The translations under genes were made by a program, and so were the position numbers. A stretch of 29,374 bases of DNA from Plakobranchus ocellatus (Eukaryota; Mollusca; Gastropoda; Plakobranchidae): positions 689,766-719,139 of the forward strand of contig BLXT01008059.1 of assembly GCA_019648995.1 (NCBI GenBank). The letters run 5' to 3'. Shown here one piece after another: positions 1 to 10,593 of the stretch. Within the stretch, counting starts at the first letter, position 1. Every line of letters begins with the position of its first letter. A model generated the notes under the pieces. It worked only from the letters and a program-made list of their open reading frames with translations. It had not been told where the DNA came from and searched no databases.

Positions 1-286
1 AAAATAAACAGAATTCATATTTTTTTCTGAGGGTTGTCAACTGGTAGTTAATAGAAATAAAATTTAAATGTTACTCACTTTATGCATGCAATTCAGTTCA
101 CATTTTTCAAAGTGGCTTATTAAAAAATAACCTCGGTTTATCAGAACATAGTGTAACAAAAGGACAACTTGGTAAACAATTGAAGGGAGGATTTTAAATG
201 AGTAGCAATAATGATAATAAATAGGCCTAACAATTATAAGATGTCCTGGGTATGACGTTAAACTGCGTCCGTTGGACAATCAGCGA

Positions 287-649
287 CTAAACCGGTGACC
301 CCATCAATTTTAAATTGCTGAGTTGGGTAGTGAAACCCAATAGGACTAAAAATAAAACATGCAAAGGGCAGAAGATCCTTAATAGGTCAACGGCCATCCA
401 TAGACCCCCACTGCCTTGTGGGTTAATTATAAAACAAAGGCTAGTGGAGAGCCCTACACAAAACGGCAGTAGTTTAAAGGAAACCACGGCTATAGGTTCC
501 CAAGAAAGAAAATCATGACTTGAAACCAAACTATAGAGAGTTTGCGATTCCGATCCAAATCCCTCGTTCGGCATGGATAGCCATGTGCAGCAGGTGGCTT
601 GAGGTCATCATCCACTCTCAAAATTAATTATCAACCAAACATATAAAAA
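287..649 (+). mobile_element. Possible 5' leader of the LINE
   Basis: The segment directly upstream of the endonuclease has mixed base composition unlike the AT-rich flanks, and a short + strand ORF at 315-518 is rich in Lys, Arg, Thr and Pro. It may be the 5' part of the same retroelement. No recognisable domain is present, so assignment rests only on adjacency and composition. Confidence 0.3.
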
Positions 650-2843
650 GCAGCATGGAATGTGCGTACATTGCACCAAATAGGAAATTTAGAAAATATT
701 ATTCAAGAATTGTAGAGAATAAAACTAAACATCCTAGGACTTGCCAAGGTAAGATGGAAAGGGGCAGGTTCCATGAAACTAGGTAACAAAACTAATTTAC
801 TCCAGGGAAAATACACATGAAAGAGGCGTTGGTATCTTATCTGATAAAACAACAGGAAAAGGTCTAGGGAGTTGGTTTCCAGTTTCAGACAGAGCATTTG
901 TAGGTAAACTGGTAGCAATTAAATCATTAGGAGTTATTCAAGTTTGTGAACCGACATCTGATAGTGGAGATGTAGAAGTAGAAAAGTTTTATGAAGAAAT
1001 AAAAAAAAAGCGAAGAGCTATCTAAAATCGCAGGAAATCATAATAATAATGCCAGATTTCAATGCAAAAGTAGGGAATGAAAGGGTAGAAGAAGTTTTGG
1101 GTTAAGTGGCATAGGGACTGTAAATGAGCGTGGTAGTAATGCCAAATCAATGGTTTAACCATCACAAACACTTGGTATCAAAACTATCTTAGACGACAGT
1201 GGATTTGGAAGAGCCACGGTGACAGAAGTATATAAGTAGAAACAAAATAGATTATATTCTCATTCAGAAACGATTCTGAAACGCCGTCAAAACATTAAAA
1301 AATCACTGCCGGGGGCCGACTGTGATTCACATCTTATTCTAGTCATGTGTAAATTCTGATAAAACTTGCAAAATTAAAACAGGAAAAGGCCAATCTTAAG
1401 TTCCAAGAGCACTTTCAAAGATCTGACAAAAAGATGAGAAACAAAATTGATGTAGCTGTGCATAAGAAAAATGAGACCCTAATCAACATGAAAGAAGCAG
1501 AAGAACTATAGTAAGAAATTAAAAAGTCACTAAATGAAGTCAAACAGAAACACGCTCCCATAAAAGGTACAAATGAGCAAAAGAAATGAATGAACAAAGA
1601 AATAGATTTGATAAAAGAAAGACGCGAATTTTAAAAAAAAATGAAGAAGCCAAATATAAAGACATTTTTCAAAAAATCAAGATAAAATGTAATGCAAAAG
1701 AAGAATGAATTAATCAACAATGTCAGGAAATAGAGCAAAAGCTAAATAAATACAGTAAATTAATGCATGCTAAATTTAAGGATGCCAGTGGCATAAAAAT
1801 CAATTACAGTAACCCTAGTTGCGTCAAATAAAAAGACGGAACAAAGTTAATGGGAAAAAAACGAAACACTGAACAGATGGTCAGAATATGTAAAAGATTT
1901 TTTCAAAGATGATAGGTGCAAAAAACCTGAATTAAAGAAAAGCCTAGAGGGTCCAATTCAAATCGATCAAAATGGGTGTGAGGCAGCGATATGTAATGTC
2001 TCCTGATCTTTTTAAATTTTATAGTGAAATAATCTTATGGAATGTTGACGATATTTCAGGCTTAAAAATAGAGAAAGCCTCAATAACCTCAGGTTTGCAG
2101 ATGAGACAATATTTTTATAACATAGTCTGAACAACAACTCCAAAAACTTTTAGAAACTCTAGTCTCAGTGAGCTAAAGAATGGGCCTGTCTTTGAGTGTA
2201 AAAAAATAAAACAAAAAAAATAAATAAACGGAATGTATGGTCATCACAAAGAAATCCTCAAACCTCAAATGCAATCGCGTCAGAAAAGGCGCAAAAATCA
2301 AACAAGTTACAAAATTCAAATATCTTGGTTTCCTGGACAACATCAGATGGTACATGCATGTGAAATGTGTAAAAGAATAATCATGGCCAAAGATGTGCTC
2401 CAAAAAATGAAACCAATACAGGCAAATAGAAACATAAGTATGAGAACCAAAATAAGGGTCATTAAAACATGTATGATTAGTACTTGGTAGTGAATGCTGG
2501 ACAATAAACAGTGACTGTTGGACAATAAACAACGAAACAGAGAGAAAACTAGAAGCAATAGAGATGTGATTTATCAGAAGTGTGATGAGAATATCATGGA
2601 CGGTAATGAAAGAGGATAATCTTGAGCGATCACTAAATAAAACCATGAGAGAGAGAGAGAGGCAACTGCAATTTTTTGGTCATATTTTCCGTCACAAGGT
2701 TTCAGAACACCTAGTAATGATTGAAAGTCTTAAGTCATGGGCACTAGGTAAGGTTAACCACATCAACTTTATGAGGATAGCTGAGAATAGATTTGAGAAG
2801 TGGAACATTTTCGCCAATGTCCGATCCAGAAATGCACTTAATG

Positions 2844-2846
<3 letters not shown>
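650..2846 (+). mobile_element. Degenerate RTE/BovB-type LINE (endonuclease plus reverse transcriptase remnant)
   Basis: Frame-shifted fragments on the + strand spell a known gene order. Endonuclease: WNVRTLHQIGNLENIIQEL (from 656), LNILGLAKVRWKGAG (737 onwards), MPDFNAKVGNE (about 1049), RNKIDYILIQK (1238) and GADCDSHLILV (1312; the usual S-D-H has lost its Asp). Linker: KFKDASGIKINYSNP-like and LEGPIQIDQN to about 1963. Reverse transcriptase: GVRQRYVMSPDLFKFYSEII (about 1972 onwards) and NLRFADE (2085-2105), where the YADD catalytic box has become FADE. C-terminal region: GSECWTIN-like, RKLEAIEM and RISWTVM to SRNALNES. Such ORFs are often annotated as craniofacial development protein 2-like or endonuclease-reverse transcriptase. 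Many stops and shifts make it a dead copy. The clade name is from memory of motif style, not a search. Confidence 0.85.
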
Positions 2847-2847
<1 letters not shown>

Positions 2848-2894
<47 letters not shown>

Positions 2895-2938
2895 AAGAGA
2901 GAGAGAGGGGGGGGAGGGAGAGGGAGAGAGAGAGAGAG
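2848..2938. repeat. (GA)n microsatellite at the 3' end of the LINE
   Basis: About 90 bases of GA repeats with a few AA and G-run interruptions (G8 near 2907-2914). It begins exactly where the LINE reading frame ends (NALNESE), so it may be the element's simple-repeat 3' tail, later expanded. RTE-type elements are known for short simple-repeat tails. Confidence 0.9.
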
Positions 2939-3474
2939 CACATACTGCACATTATTTGCGTCGATACATACATACAATACATGTGCACCTATATTGTTTT
3001 CTCTCTGATCTAATACTGTCATCAAAATGAAGTCGCTTAAATTTCCGTTGTGTCATTGAATCCTTAGAATCACAGTTCATCTTTTTTTCAATCCTACATA
3101 CTGCCTAAAATCCCTGTTATCACCTCGTGTGCGTTTATCGGTACCGGTACTTCCCTGGCAACGTACGATTGTTATTTCCAAGTCTATGTTGCGGAAAGAG
3201 TAAGCTAACTCTACACCATTCGCATCCACCACTTAAGCTGTCAGTTTTGGTCCTTTGTTGCTCATTGCCTCCATTTTGTCTGGTAGATGCATAAAGGTAG
3301 GTGAGGAAGACAGAGGGTAATGGTACAGAGTTGGGTATATTTTTCAGGTAGTGCATTTCTACCAAATACGCGCTGCACGCTTTCCCTTCGACCCGGAGTC
3401 CAGTCTACAACATTTGGGGAACTAAAGGTAGAAATAATTTGACATGTTAAAGTACACATAACCAATCTTACTAC
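2939..3474. other. Intergenic, no gene recognised
   Basis: Unique-looking DNA of roughly average composition with two short antisense ORFs (3135-3365 and 3262-3465) lacking any recognisable domain. Contains a 10-bp palindrome GTACCGGTAC near 3140-3150. No promoter or RNA gene was seen. Confidence 0.5.
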
Positions 3475-3626
<152 letters not shown>

Positions 3627-3628
3627 TT

Positions 3629-3670
3629 GACACACACACACATACACACAATGAACGTATTGAGGTAAAC

Positions 3671-3711
<41 letters not shown>

Positions 3712-3719
3712 AACAACAA
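3629..3719. repeat. (CA)n followed by (CAA)n array
   Basis: A short CA repeat (about 3629-3650), a 20-base unique spacer, then about 16 CAA triplets (3670-3719) with degenerate CAA continuing to about 3740. Together with the adjacent CTA/CTG array this makes about 265 bp of nearly continuous simple sequence. Confidence 0.95.
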
Positions 3720-4105
3720 AGAAACAAAAACAACAACAAGAACAAAACATCCAAGACTAATTGAAAAGTACTTTCTTAAAAGACTTGTTTGACGAATGTT
3801 TTGAACAATGGTCAGAGAAAAAAAAATTGCTAGTAACGTGACTGATGAAGGCAATGAAAATTTCAAACGCTAATGATAACGAAGGACTTAACGAATGCAG
3901 AAAATTGATCAGAATTATGTTAACAACAATAAAGGGGAGCAATGTTTAACAGTACGCACCACCCAAATATTTAAAATTCCCTATAGACGCAATGTGTGGA
4001 CACTCTCTATTCCCTGTGGACGCACTAATTTTTGTGTTCTTGAAAATGTGTATTAAATCATCATATTCTTCTTGCGAAATTCTGAGCTAACCGCAGCGGA
4101 GATCA

Positions 4106-4240
4106 GCGTCCTAAAGGGGTGTAAAACCCTTGTAACCAAATTGGTTACCTGCGTCCCAAAAGGTTGTATTTTGTTCATAACCGGAAAGGGGGTTGGCGTC
4201 CTGAAAAGGTTTTAATAGGTGAAAACCTTTTCGACATTGA
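4106..4240. repeat. Three 45-bp-spaced units, each GCGTCC followed by a hairpin
   Basis: GCGTCC occurs at 4106, 4151 and 4196, exactly 45 bp apart. Unit 1 contains AAGGG/CCCTT and a near-perfect palindrome GTAACCAA-A-TTGGTTAC (4132-4148). Unit 3 contains a perfect 11-bp stem GAAAAGGTTTT / AAAACCTTTTC (4203-4213 with 4222-4232). Unit 2 has only a weak GGTT/AACC pairing. Outside these anchors the units are diverged. Confidence 0.7.
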
Positions 4241-4869
4241 GCATTTTGGAGGATTACGAATTAAAGTGAAACGATTTAGGAAGAATAGTGAGCTGAGCAT
4301 GGCTTCGCAAGAATGAGTCAGAATTGTCGAGACTGAGTGTTCAGCCTGATTTAATCGTTCAGTAGTGAAGCGCACACATAATTATTGAGTCAATCGTTCC
4401 GTTTTCTTTACTTTTTATGACATCTCAGGATAAATGCTTTAACTATTGAACGCAGCTCAAATGAAACAGACTTCCGGTTTACCGGCTTAAAATATTGGTA
4501 TGCCAAACACTCATAACATGTGCCAAAAATATTCAATAAATATTTTTAAAAATTGTAATGTATTTATTATTATTATGGAAGATATATGATTAAAAAACGT
4601 ATAAACAACCATAATTGTCGCTAAAGAGATGGTGTCTTCATGGAGACACTGTTGATTCAAATACTGCAATTATTTGATGTCGACTCCACAGTAACAATGA
4701 AACACGGTACAAACTTCAAAACCCAAAGTCTGATAGTGCGAACTTGTCATAAATCAAAATATTAGGATAATTTCTTCTTTTTAGATTTATAATATTCGAT
4801 CTCAAAATTCAAACTGAATGTAGAACTGGATTGTCTCAATTCGGATATCACCATGGACAGCATTAACAA
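4241..4869. other. Intergenic, no gene recognised
   Basis: AT-rich DNA with no coherent ORF. A short antisense ORF over 4175-4375 overlaps the hairpin cluster and has no recognisable domain. Nothing else was identified. Confidence 0.5.
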
Positions 4870-4913
4870 CCCCCCCCCCCCAAAAAAAAAAAAAAACCAC
4901 CCACACACACACA
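4870..4913. repeat. C12-A15-(CA)n low-complexity tract
   Basis: Twelve C followed by fifteen A and then a short CA repeat. Homopolymer lengths here are likely to be unreliable in the assembly. Confidence 0.9.
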
Positions 4914-5811
4914 TATTTTCTTCGTGTCTCGGTCTTATTGTCCCTTACACATGGAACAGTTAACCTCTACTAAAAGAGAAAACACAATATAATGGTCTTC
5001 CTTGTGAACAAGCTATCGTGTTGCCTGCAGCAGTCAATATAGGAAACGCATAGACAGAAAAGGAAAGTTAAAACGTTATCCGTCAACTACTTTCTAAACG
5101 TTTCCAAAAGCAAAAGAAAGAAAAAGGTAGATAATTCTAATCTTCATAATTCGACCTATTGATCTTTGCTTATGGAATGCGAATGAAGGGGTTTTTAATA
5201 TTTAAAAAAAAAAATACAGTCCTGGAGATAAAAAAAGTTTAGGGATCCTGAAGATACTCTGGTTGAAGAGGATACATTATCATTTAAGGAAGAAAAAACC
5301 AACCTAAACCTATTAAAACAAAGAGAAACAATATATACAGTGTACACTTTATGATTTATCAATAAGGTTTCTAAAAAAAAATTGTTTTAATTTTGTTCGA
5401 CACAACAAGCCTTAAAGCGAAACACTGAATAGATTGCTTTGTCATATTTGTTTTACCAAGTCTAAGTTGTTAGTTATGTTCTTTTTGCGGCGGTAACACT
5501 ATATTATTGCAAACATTCATTTGGTGCGATGCAATATTTTTGAATAATGATTTAATTCTAAGACTAGTTATTTCTCAAAATGTGAAAAGTGAATTTGATG
5601 TGAAAGTATTGAAAATTCAGCTTGGTGGAAATCGCCACACCCTTCACAAAACAATATTTGAACTTACTTGTGCGTACAACTGGCAACCATTTATTTTTCT
5701 ACAAAGATCTAGATTAAATCTGAAACTCCAGCATCACACCAATCTACCTGTGGCACTGAGCCAATAGCAACCCACTATCATCAAATCACAATCTCCCACG
5801 ACACGTTTATT
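4914..5811. other. Intergenic, one unconvincing 86-codon ORF
   Basis: AT-rich sequence. A + strand ORF at 5507-5767 starts MQTFIWCDAIFLNNDL; it has mixed composition, no recognisable domain and no clear promoter. I regard it as chance or an old repeat fragment. Nothing else was seen. Confidence 0.4.
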
Positions 5812-5980
5812 GAATGTTCTTTATACTGAAGGTATGCTTTTTTTCAAATATGGCCAGGCATGTCATTTAATAACGTGGCACTTATTTTTTCTTTAAAAAA
5901 TTTATATGGCAACTAGATCTAGATTTAGATCTAGATCTAGAACTAGACTAGGTGTACCCTTAGTTGATCATCTGTTGTGT
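5812..5980. repeat. Direct repeat, copy 1
   Basis: Starts GAATGTTCTTTATACTGAAG and ends GATCATCTGTTGTGT. Nearly identical to copy 2 at 6379-6528; copy 1 carries an extra TCTAGATC-rich insert (about 5918-5948) and runs into a GT repeat to 5996. The high identity points to a recent segmental duplication or a young repeat family. Confidence 0.93.
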
Positions 5981-6215
5981 GTGTGTGTGTGTGTGTAAAA
6001 TCATGTATTTAGACTAGACTAGATCTAATTTAGATTATTATTATTATTATTAGCCATTTTATTATTGGCGTTTATTATTTTATCATTATTTTTTACGTAT
6101 TTTTTTTTTGTTTACATTAACTTCTAGATCTAGATCTAGATCTAGATTCTAAAGATTAGATAAGATGTAGGCTAGAATTTAGGTTGGATCATACTATGTA
6201 TATAGATCTAGATCT
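5918..6215. repeat. TCTAGATC-rich low-complexity DNA with GT and ATT microsatellites
   Basis: Overlapping AGATCT and TCTAGA hexamers form imperfect arrays at about 5914-5948, 6123-6150 and 6203-6215, with (GT)n at 5975-5996 and (ATT)n at about 6035-6052. The same hexamers recur in calnexin introns near 24060 and 29145. Confidence 0.85.
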
Positions 6216-6261
6216 ATTCAAATCAAGGGGCCACATGTGGATTGTGGGTCCCCTCTCTGGC

Positions 6262-6284
6262 AATCCTTACCATCTGCGGTCCCT
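6262..6284. repeat. 23-bp inverted repeat, left arm
   Basis: AATCCTTACCATCTGCGG plus five bases; the perfect reverse complement is at 6614-6636. The similarity continues for about 80 bp inward at lower identity (shared CCGATAA, GACGAAA and TTTTAGTTGAT blocks), so it is part of a longer diverged inverted repeat enclosing copy 2 of the direct repeat. Confidence 0.9.
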
Positions 6285-6378
6285 GCGGGGTTTGTTTGGG
6301 CCTACCGATAATATTGACGAAATGAAGTGATTTTAGTTGATAAGGTCCGATCTAGAAAAAAAACTCGAGAGATCTTAG

Positions 6379-6528
6379 GAATGTTCTTTATACTGAGTGA
6401 AGGTATGCTTTTTTTCAAATATGGCCAGGCATGTCATTTAATAACGTGGCACTTATTTTTTCTTTAAAAAATTTATATGGCAACTAGATCTAGAACTAGG
6501 TGTACCCTTAGTTGATCATCTGTTGTGT
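6379..6528. repeat. Direct repeat, copy 2
   Basis: Second copy of the 5812-5980 repeat, with a 4-base insertion (GAGTGAAGG versus GAAGG) near the start and without the extra TCTAGATC insert. Copies are 567 bp apart in direct orientation. Confidence 0.93.
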
Positions 6529-6613
6529 TTCATTTTCACTCTATCGCATTTTACATCCAAATCGGACGAATCAACTAAAACCCATTTATTTTCGTCAGAT
6601 TTATCGGTTTCGT

Positions 6614-6636
6614 AGGGACCGCAGATGGTAAGGATT
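6614..6636. repeat. 23-bp inverted repeat, right arm
   Basis: Perfect reverse complement of 6262-6284. The pair encloses 329 bp that includes direct-repeat copy 2. Confidence 0.9.
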
Positions 6637-6664
6637 ACCCCCTCTCTTTTCGATAATAAAGACA

Positions 6665-6779
6665 AAATGAAGGCAATTTTAGTAGGCCTCTACTGTTGTC
6701 AACATTTCATGACTCCAAATATGCACTCATGAAAAAATTTTATTTGTTCTTGTTGACAATTTTAAAATTGCCTTCATTT
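6665..6779. repeat. Foldback element with 17-bp perfect arms
   Basis: AAATGAAGGCAATTTTA at 6665-6681 is the exact reverse complement of 6763-6779. Inside lie a second inverted pair (TTGTCAACA / TGTTGACAA) and two TCATGA palindromes, so the 115 bp could form an extended hairpin. It may be a foldback MITE or the end of a larger element. Confidence 0.8.
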
Positions 6780-8342
6780 GGTTGTTATAATTGAAAACAG
6801 ACGGGAGTCACATTCTTTTATAGTAGTCATTTATGCATTACCAACGCCCAAGACAGATTCCTCAATCGTGAATTGAGATTGTTCCATGAATATCAGTTTT
6901 CCAATATTTAGACCTAGGCCAACATACATACATGAAATTGAAAAGAAAGAAAATTAATACTGAATTCAAATTTAAAACTTTCTAACTAGAGATGATTTAT
7001 CCTTCCTAAATTCATAGCATCATTTTTTTTATATAAACTCTTGTGATGTGAAGTAGGCCACAAGAAATAACTATTCCCACGGCTGGCTGGGTAGGCCTAG
7101 CTGTTTACAAAAATTGGTGAATTTTTACCATTACACCAACTTTATGACAAACTGAAGGCCTGGCAAAAGTGGCATGCTGGGTTAAGCCCCCTTTAACATA
7201 AGAACAAAATAAAATACCTGAACTTTCAAACTTAATAACTTGTTTGCGCTAAATCGGAATGCCATAATATGTGTTTAGGATCTTTGAAAACATGTTAAAA
7301 GCATCATTTTGAAACGCTAAGTGATTGTGGTGTTTTCCTTAGAATGTGGGTGTGGCAAAGAAACTTGTAGTAGAGTCTATAGATGCAAAAAATACACAGT
7401 GTAAGAAATTTACATCTTACGTGCAGGATAGAAACATGATTAGTTAAACCCGACATTTTTGGTAAGCTGAGGCAGGGTGCCACTTAATTAAAACACTGTT
7501 TCCCAGTAGAGAATCAATTTTATCTTTGTTTTCCATAGGTTTAAACCTTATAAACGAGGGAAAAATCCAAATGTTATCCTGAACACTAGTTAAAAAAATA
7601 ACATTATACCACATTCAGGGCTTCCTCCAAACTGGGAAATAAAACTTTTTTTAAAAAAAAAAGATTTATAAATCCTAAGAGAATATATCTGAATTTATTG
7701 ATGTAACATCCTAATAAACACACAGGTAAAACCAAGATTAGTTGTTCAAGTTTTCTGCAGTCATTACTAGTAGTAAAATCTGAAAAAGGCTAGGTCTACT
7801 CTTGTAGTAGTTGGCCTGGTTGTATTTAAGAACTGGCATCAAAATTTCAATGTCTGCTGGACACAATATATAGCTCTATCAGCTGTTTTCAGAACGGCTG
7901 AATATCTAGAACCACCCCACTCTCACCCTGCTCTCATTTGTACTCTCCCAAGCTGTGACTACATCCCATAGACAAGTTAGGCTCTTCTTGCTAGGTATAA
8001 GTTAGCTTCTGGGCCTTCAGCATACATTATACACTTGCTTTCTATAAGTGTATAATCACTCATTTCTCTGGTTCCAAAGCAAGACAGCTGCAAATGTGTT
8101 CGCACACGACAGGCATATATATATGTGTGTGTACATGCATGCACTTGTGTATTAACACATTACTCGAAGCTATAAATCTGCAGTGAAACGGAGCATTCAT
8201 AGATCAATTGTAGTGCAATTGTCAGTGAGATAAACGTAAAATCATCAATTTATTATCTATTATCTCCTCACTTTTATTAGAAAATTTCCAAACCTATCGT
8301 CATCACCATGTCTTCACTATCATAATCATTTTAATTATTCGC
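6780..8342. other. Intergenic, no gene recognised
   Basis: AT-rich with no coherent ORF. A perfect 11-bp stem with a 9-base loop is at 8026-8056 (ATTATACACTT / AAGTGTATAAT), and a short AT/GT run lies near 8116-8131. No RNA gene or promoter could be supported. Confidence 0.5.
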
Positions 8343-8369
8343 ACATTCATCATCATCACCATCATCATT
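8343..8369. repeat. CAT-rich tract, left of piggyBac
   Basis: Imperfect CAT triplets ending directly at the TTAA of the piggyBac insertion. The tract resumes right after the element at 10614, so this is one simple-repeat locus split by the transposon. Confidence 0.85.
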
Positions 8370-8793
8370 TTAACCCATTAATGCCCAAGTTTGATTTTAC
8401 TTTTGAAATTTTCATGCAATGATTGAAATGGCGTGAAATTGAACACTTTGACTTTATTTTGTGATGAATTTGTTTTTTTCAAAGAGCATTGGACCAATTT
8501 TAAAAAGGAAGCTGGGCACAAAAGGTGCATTTTGTGGTTTAGGTATTATGTAAGCTACGTGCCTTAAATAACATCCAGGAATAGCAAATATATAAAAATA
8601 GCAGAAAAAGGGTCAATTTTTGTTTATCTAACTGTGAATTCTTTAAAATAAATATTTTTTTTTCATAAAGATATTAAAAAATGTGTACAAAATAGACATA
8701 AACACCGCACAAACACCAGACATAAAAAAGTCTTAGCTTAAGCTCTAACAAGAAAAATATTTTATAATCAAACATGAAACTCTGCACCACGCT

Positions 8794-9960
8794 TCAAATG
8801 CAGAAGAATATTAAATGCCTTGCAGAAACATGCAGTTTGGCTTTCTTGTCACAGTGAAGGCAGCAGTAGGAGACGATCGATTCTGCTATGACAGTCATTA
8901 TCAGCATCTTTCTGTTGCTTTGTCGATTGGCTTTGGCATTGTCTGCTGAGCATGTACAAGGCAGATGTACACTATAGCTACACTTCTCTTGAAGCCAAAT
9001 TGGTTTTAAAAGTGATCTATGTCCGCAGCAGCCAGACATTTTGTGACTCTCTCTGTGACCTTTTCAGTTCCATCAAGACTATCACAAACTTCTCTTTGCC
9101 GTTGGTTCAAATAGTGCCTGTTGCTCTAACCTCTATTACGTAACGCTTTGAGGAATCCAAAGCTTGTCAAATAGTTGTCAAAGTAGAGGTGATAGTGTGA
9201 TCCCTTAGGCAAATTATCCACAATACCTATGACGATAGCATGGCAGAGACTAAATCCTCCTGCCCCCTGACAGACATCTAGATAGATCAAGTGATGTGGC
9301 AATGACCTATTGCATGTACCAAAATCTAATTTGCTTTCCTTTGATTTATTCTGAACACAGGCTACAGGATTTTATTGTTTGAAATGTGAATGTAGTACAT
9401 ATATGCTGATCAAACCTCTTCCTGCTAATGGCAGCATTAGGACTGTTGTCCTGCGACAAGGTATGATATTACTCCCAAAACAATAGAGATGAAAGCTCTT
9501 ATCTTAACAGTGGCATTTGTAAATGAATGGTCATCCTCGCTGTTTACATATCTTATTGTCTCTTTGATTAGATGCTTATTGACAGTGTCAGAAAAGAAAC
9601 ACCCAAAACATTGATGTGTAATATCTTCTTGGAGGACAGAGAAACTCATGTGGCGCAGGGTCCAACTGCTCTTGGGTCTTCATATCACATCCTGAAATAT
9701 GGAGCCGATGACTCCTTTTGTTTATTTTTAAAAAATTATTTTTACTATTTCTCTTGTCGCTATTTGCAGGCCTTTTGTCTTCATTGTCAGCAATTGAAAG
9801 ACGTTGGTTGGCATCTCGGCGGAACACTCTCAAGCTCGTGTACCTTATCATTCACACCCTTCTTTTCTGAAATAATGTCATCTACTGGCTTAGATATACA
9901 CACATCTACGATTAATCATCTTCTGTCTTCTTGTTGATTTAGCTCTTCCTTGGTGAAAAA
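8794..9960 (-). pseudogene. Decayed piggyBac transposase (DDE_Tnp_1_7 type)
   Basis: Read from about 9960 leftwards in shifting frames. Recognisable parts: FFSDTVNKHLIKETIRYVNS and KIRAFISIVLG (about 9640-9480), the domain start with its E-T-x-R-Y and I-R-A-F-I motifs; ISRKRFDQ (about 9430); KLDFG then a short deletion into LPHHLIYLDVCQGAGGFSLC (about 9330-9250); and LPKGSHYHLYFDNYLTSFGF then LKALRNRG (about 9215-9137). The Asp of FDNYLTS (codon 9177-9179) corresponds to the second catalytic Asp of the family. RATGTI follows after a frameshift. Several stops rule out activity. The C-terminal RING-like Cys-rich tail is not convincingly visible; an antisense ORF (8794-9039) contains many Cys/His residues in this position and could be its relic. 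Confidence 0.88.
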
Positions 9961-10166
9961 CCTTGACCTAATAAGAAAGTACAAGTTTATTGGGTTGATA
10001 TTATTGGAATTAAAAAAAAAAAATGAATATCTTTTATATATGTGTATCTGGGACTGGATGGTAAGGAAAATGTTATAAAATGTATCATGGTTATATTAGT
10101 ATTCTGCTACATGCAAAACAATGGACTGTTGAATGGTTTCTAAAAACACTATTTACTGTCATTTAA

Positions 10167-10250
10167 GCCCAGCGTCCTTTTTAAAGGACACTTCCTGTAA
10201 GCGAATGCTGGGGCCTTTTGAGCCCAGCGTCCTTTAAAAAGGACACATGG
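10167..10250. repeat. Two internal copies of a GCCCAGCGTCCTTT hairpin in piggyBac
   Basis: GTCCTTT-TT-AAAGGAC at 10174-10189 and GTCCTTTAAAAAGGAC at 10229-10244, each preceded by GCCCAGC, 55 bp apart. They resemble the hairpin next to the right terminus, where GCCCA is also adjacent but on the opposite strand. Likely subterminal transposase-binding or structural repeats. Confidence 0.75.
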
Positions 10251-10577
10251 TTTTCAGGCTTTTTACCACTTAAAATTTATGGATTTTCAAAAAATTGGAA
10301 AACAAAGGGTAATTTGATATGTTTTTGAACAAAAAAACAATGATAACCTATAGAAATCTAATTGAAAATATGTTTGATCCAGACTAACCTTTTGAGCTGC
10401 GCCCATTTTTCTTCATTTTTGATACTCAGGAAGTTAAACACAAATTTCCCCTCTTAAAAACTTGAAATGAAGACAAATATTAAAATGAAATTATAGATTG
10501 GCATTTCAAAAGACAAATTATGCATAAATTGGGGGAAAGAATAACAATACATATTTGCAATATCACTTTTTCAAACT

Positions 10578-10593
10578 GTCCTTAAAAAAGGAC
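10578..10593. repeat. Subterminal hairpin of piggyBac right end
   Basis: GTCCTTAAAAAAGGAC, a 6-bp stem separated from the right TIR by two bases. No equivalent at the left end. Confidence 0.75.

Noticed and set aside
2173-2646. - strand ORF of 157 codons
   Set aside because: Antisense to the recognisable reverse-transcriptase remnant of the LINE; its residues carry no domain signal.
3135-3465. Possible LTR or leader of a retrovirus-like element
   Set aside because: No paired repeat, primer-binding site or polypurine tract could be identified.
9572-9937. 121-codon + strand ORF
   Set aside because: Antisense to the piggyBac transposase remnant, which explains the same DNA with family motifs.
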